This document shows, piece after piece, positions 59,984 through 64,000 of a stretch of 64,000 bases of DNA. Source of the stretch: Lunularia cruciata (lineage: Eukaryota > Streptophyta > Marchantiopsida > Lunulariales > Lunulariaceae); assembly GCA_948567375.1 (NCBI GenBank), contig OX419756.1, positions 39,384,333 to 39,448,332 of the forward strand, in the 5' to 3' direction. The notes beneath the pieces are model-generated. The model had not been told where the DNA came from and did no database searches. It saw only the letters and a program-made list of their open reading frames with translations. A program made the position numbers and the translations under genes. The first letter of the stretch is position 1. Every line of letters starts with the position of its first letter.

Positions 59984-61558
59984 CTAATCAGATTCAGACA
60001 TATCTGTGGCTTCCCCATCATCATCTTGTGAAGGCAACGCCGTGTCACTTTCGCCTTCATCTGTTTCGTTATCTGGCGTAGACAGTGAAGGTGGGTCACT
60101 AGAACGACATTTGTTGTTGTTAGGTTCACGGTGTGAGTACTGGCCGTTGGAAATTTCTACCGCACCTTTTGTTGCGCACGTTCCGGGAGCAGGAATGCTG
60201 CCCAATTTGATGTAACTTGCTTCCAACTTCGCCAATTTTGCCATAATATGTCGCTTTTCTTGCTCAAGAGCCTCCTTGACAGCCACTAGTTCCATCCGAC
60301 TCTGCTTTTGAAGCAATGTCATTGTTGATGTAAGAAGATTCTGGAGAAACAAGAAGAACGTGAACTGATCAGCAAGCCGTAAGGACGACTTAGGACTCCC
60401 TGATTTCAAGACCCAACGGCACCTATTATGCAACTGTTGAGTCAAAGTTGCCAGCACTACAATTTGAGTCGTGCTCCTCGCACCCTAGCCCCACTGCTAC
60501 ACTTGGGAACCACTGCTACGTAACTGCCCGAAGTGAACGAGAACAGTCAGAGTATGACATCAAAGTAAAGCTTGTGTTGTGTTTCTAACTAATGTAAAAT
60601 ATTGCAATCCGCGAACTATATTTGCGAAATCTGCAATATTAACCTCCATGAGGACCGTAAACTACACCAACACAAGAACAACGCCCCCATCCCCCCACCC
60701 ACCAACCTTCACCTTGGGTATGCTATAAACATCAAAGCTTACCTTTAAATCCGATTTCGTGTCCTGATGGCCACCTTCAGCGGAAGGTCCGGTCGTAGCA
60801 GTCGTTACCTGGGCAGGAGCGGTAAGGTCACCGCTCAGATTCAAGTCGTTGATATCCTTTGCATCAAGTTTGAGTAGTCTTTTCCACGCACTTTGGGCCA
60901 GATTGGAATCACTTTTTGTTATTAACTCCACACAGTTGTACAAATCTTTGTACAATCTTCCCCAGAGTGAAACCAGAAGATCCACATCACCTGATTCGTT
61001 TATAACTTTTAGACGTTTCTCCCACTCCTCATCCGACATTCCACCAGCTGTTGTCAAAAGCAGCGAATTTCTGAACTCTCGAAGTAGATGACCAAGCTCC
61101 TGGTATGAAGCAAGAAAATAAACATTATAAATTTGACAGAAAGTTGTGAGTTGCAGAAACTTCAAATAAGTACATAAGGAAGCTCAAACAATGAAATGTG
61201 GTTTCTCCATCTATGACGAGAACAGGAAACATACCAGCACCGTGCAGCTTGCTTGCACACCTTTCCGCCAATCGACTCTACCAGATCTCCAACTGTCTGA
61301 TAAATAGCTTCGGGGGATCTGCTTTTCTAATTTGAGCATATCCTTCCTCATTATTCGTAGAAATTCGTTGCTACTTTTGATTTTTATATCTTTTCCTTGC
61401 TTACCACCACTGAAGACTCCATGGAAGCTCTCGGAGTGACTCTTTCCAGATTCTTGTTCTACGGCACTGGATTTACTGTCAGCAGGTAGATCAGCTGACT
61501 TTCGAGTCACCAGAGAATTCCCTTTTCCTCCACGTCTGCGGTATCCTGAACTGTATAC
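59984..61558 (-). CDS. 3' part of an unrecognised plant protein with coiled coil and acidic tail
   Basis: Three exons fit together in phase 0: 61558-61235, 61099-60743 and 60340-59984, giving at least 345 residues to the TAG at 59,984-59,986. All junctions are GT-AG. The first exon contains EFLRIMRKDMLKLEKQIP and DSWRSGRVDWRKGVQASCTV, continued in the second by LELGHLLREFRNSLL, MSDEEWEKRLKVI and LVSLWGRLYKDLYN. The third starts with a likely coiled coil (LLQKQSRMELVAVKEALEQE and onward) and ends in a Ser/Asp/Glu-rich tail finishing MSESD. The tail and basic patches suggest a nuclear protein, but I do not recognise the family. The 5' end is not found: upstream DNA to the window edge is repeat, so the next exon probably lies beyond 64,000. 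Confidence 0.75.
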
Positions 61559-64000
61559 CTACATGGAACAGAAAGTCACACTTTCTTGGCGTTCCATTTA
61601 AAGGATACATGTATATCTACTTCAATCACAAATTCATATCCATAAAAGAAGATATCTAAATATCTCACTATAGATGTCACAGGATCAGCGTATGCTTCAG
61701 TAGAGTATATGGGCAGTGAGAGCAGACGCCGTTGGCAGAACGAGGGATCCACACCCACTTAGGACAGAAGACATGCTAATCTAATCAAGTAAATACATGC
61801 AAAGCTAAGTGAGTAGGAATCGTCAAAACCACACACGATCCAATTGATGCAAAGTATAAGCGAAGATTGATACATTCGATGAACAGCATACGACATTCAA
61901 TGTCTAGAGGTGTACTTGAGAAGTAGGACCACCCGTTCGGTGCAAGGGGGATCCAGAACCCACTTAGGATCGAACCGGAAACATCCATACGAAAGAGCGA
62001 AAAGCAAACAAGAAAGGGATGCAAAAGGAGGGAAAGCTGATCTAAGCAAGTAAATACAGGGGGCAACATAAGAGAAAGCGTTAGAAGCGAAAATCGATAA
62101 GTTCCATGAGCAGCATCCCTGGAAGAAAGCAAAAGGAAGCGAGCCCTTTCGGTCAGAAGCAGAGGATAGTTCTGAAAGTGAAACCAGAGTAAACATCGAG
62201 CGAGTAGTAAGATGCATTCGAAAGCAAAGGGAAAGCACTGAACAAGTAGGAAAGCAAAGCGTTAGTGGGCGATGGCTTGGTTGGAGCGAAGTGTGACTGG
62301 ATATGAGGACATGAGAGCAGAAACCGTTCTTCGAACGGAATATCCAGAACTCATTAAATGCACATGAAGTGCAGATGAAATGTAAACATGATATTGAGAA
62401 ATGATGACAGAAGCTGTTCGAGGAAACATGAAATGTAGACATGCTATAGAGAAATGAAGACAGAACCGAGGAAACATGAAATGTAAACATGATATAGAGG
62501 AATGAAGGCAGAACCCGTTCGATGAACGGGAGATCCAGAATTCATTGAATGCAAATGTGATGAAAGATATGTAATGTATACAAGATAACGAACATCTGAT
62601 CGAATGAAAGTATAAGTAAACGTAACCTGGAAACATTTCAAGAGCAATACCTATATACAAGTAGCATGCTTTGCGAAAACGGAAACAGAACAACAGCGCA
62701 TGTAGAGAAATAAAATCAACAGGAAAACGACGACTTAACGAGCCAGACTAGAAAGATTAAAAAGAACAGAAGTCGAGAGTCATGTAGAAGCCTGGAAATC
62801 GAAAGCCATGGAAGGTCCGTGAGTCAGCAGACCAAGAGTATGAAATCGCTCAGAGAACGAGGGAAATAGAGCGAACCGTTAAGAGGACTGGATATAGAGA
62901 AATGAGGACAGAAGCCGTTCGAGGAACGGGAGATCCAGAACTCACTGAATTCTCCCGAGATGCAATGAGATACAAGATATGTAAAGTACACAAGATAGCA
63001 AACATCTGATCGGATGATAGCATAAATAGCATAAATAAACGTAACCTGGGAACATATCAAAAGTATTACTTATATACAAGTAGCATGCATTGGAAATGCG
63101 GAGGAATGGATATACAGGTATACGAGAACAGAAACCGATATATAGGATATATAATTATACGAGAACAGAAGCCGTTCTTCTGGGAACGGGTTATCCAGAA
63201 CTCATGAAATGCAAATGATCGGTAAACAAGATGTACATGATTCACAATGCTAGAATAGTGAGAAATCCATAAGGTAGAATCCATCGAATGTAACTTGAAG
63301 CAAAGGCATAATAGAAACAAATTCAGAATAACATATGGCTAGTAAACAACCGTGAAATTGAGAACTCTTTGCAAACGACTGTGAGAAATAGGAAACGATA
63401 TGTAAAAGACTGCCAGTAAGCAGGGCGTGAAGGATAAAAATTAAAAACGTGGGCTGGAGTCGGGTACGAACACTGTATACACGAGAGGTCAAACCCAGGA
63501 ATCAGGTAAAGAGCGAAGGAAAAGTAATAGGGAGTGAATTAGCTGGGGAATGGAGTGGAAGAATGCGAGAGCTATAGCATGGTGTGGCTGCAGAAACCTG
63601 TCCGAAGTATATAAGGATTAACAAGTGTAACAGGGTAACAAGAGCGAAGCGAAATAGGACAGGATATAAAGTATATTGCAACATGCGCTATGGACGCTTG
63701 AGTCCTGAGACGCTAAACAGCAAAGGGAAGCAGAAGGCGGCCATAGTAAACCGTCATGAAAACACCTGTGACTTCATCAGTGCCTCACGCAGGGCTGAAG
63801 TAGCTGAGCAATTGTCAGTACCCCTCGTACCAAGTTTCTGCTCGAAAACTCATGAGTGCCAAGGCAAACTCGGTTGCTCCCCTAAAGTGCCGATCAAAAG
63901 TAGTGGGAATGTCAAAAAGAACGGAAGTGGAAGTGTGGAAAGCCGTTCTAAGAACGGGTTATCCAGAACTCATGAAATGCAAATGATCTGTAAACAAGAT
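61559..64000 (-). repeat. Cluster of hairpin-tailed retroposon copies
   Basis: Same-orientation 3' ends recur, each with atccagaactcat-like text beside the hairpin. Intact or nearly intact hairpins are at 62,324-62,338 (loop TTC), 62,515-62,529 (GAT), 62,915-62,929 (GAG), 63,172-63,189 (TTCTGG) and 63,943-63,957 (TAA). Decayed ones are near 61,728, 61,933 and 62,415. Longer family sequence is at 63,190-63,870. The reading frames here on the minus strand (for example 61,897-62,490) are repeat translation and not genes. The last copy is cut by the window edge. Confidence 0.85.

Noticed and set aside
61897..62490. 197-codon minus-strand frame and several similar frames to 63.7 kb
   Set aside because: They are translations of the retroposon repeat. 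The same peptides reappear in every copy and shift frame between copies.

Overview
The window is nuclear DNA of a green plant. The evidence is a complete, intron-rich gene for the plant enzyme phosphoethanolamine N-methyltransferase, a complete mitochondrial ABCB25/ATM3-type half transporter with plant-like exon sequence, a plant-style potato-inhibitor-I protein and a DUF1295 membrane protein. Introns are mostly about 80-700 bp and grow only where repeats have landed in them, which suits a small-intron plant such as a bryophyte. I cannot name the species.

Positions 1 to about 24,240 are a nest of decayed mobile elements with no intact host gene. From left to right they are: a Ty1/copia element (1-4727) whose primer-binding site matches the anticodon half of initiator tRNA; a truncated Ty3 LTR (5136-5432); a minus-strand non-LTR reverse transcriptase remnant (5440-6222); a pyrimidine-rich stretch with a 107-nt CT microsatellite (8041-10,510); and a large Ty3-like element (about 11.5-24.1 kb). 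The large element's coding order is gag, protease, C5-cytosine methyltransferase, reverse transcriptase, RNase H. It is interrupted at 14,020-20,625 by a complete Ty3 chromovirus that has both LTRs, a PBS, a polypurine tract, a chromodomain and a perfect 5-bp target duplication. The captured DNA methyltransferase is the most striking content of the window.

From about 25.8 kb the character changes to single-copy genes separated by AT-rich DNA. On the plus strand are a two-exon protease inhibitor with an N-terminal membrane segment (26,008-27,026) and an intronless DUF1295 / steroid-5-alpha-reductase-like protein (35,990-36,901). On the minus strand are phosphoethanolamine N-methyltransferase (13 coding exons, 491 aa, 38,851-43,543) with a 25-codon upstream ORF (43,775-43,852), the mitochondrial ABC transporter (19 exons, 909 aa, 48,344-57,143), and the 3' part of an unrecognised coiled-coil, acidic-tailed protein (59,984-61,558). 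For the two long genes the exon lengths sum to a multiple of three and the splice phases agree throughout.

A dispersed retroposon family not covered by the gene models runs through the right half. It lies on the plus strand at 28-30.4 kb, on the minus strand inside introns of the methyltransferase and transporter genes, and as a dense cluster at 61.7-64.0 kb. Three copies have target duplications of 18, 12 and 14 bp and differ in 5' extent, as expected from LINE-type retroposition. Near the 3' end they share a hairpin whose six-base arms are kept while the loop varies. I recognise no named family.
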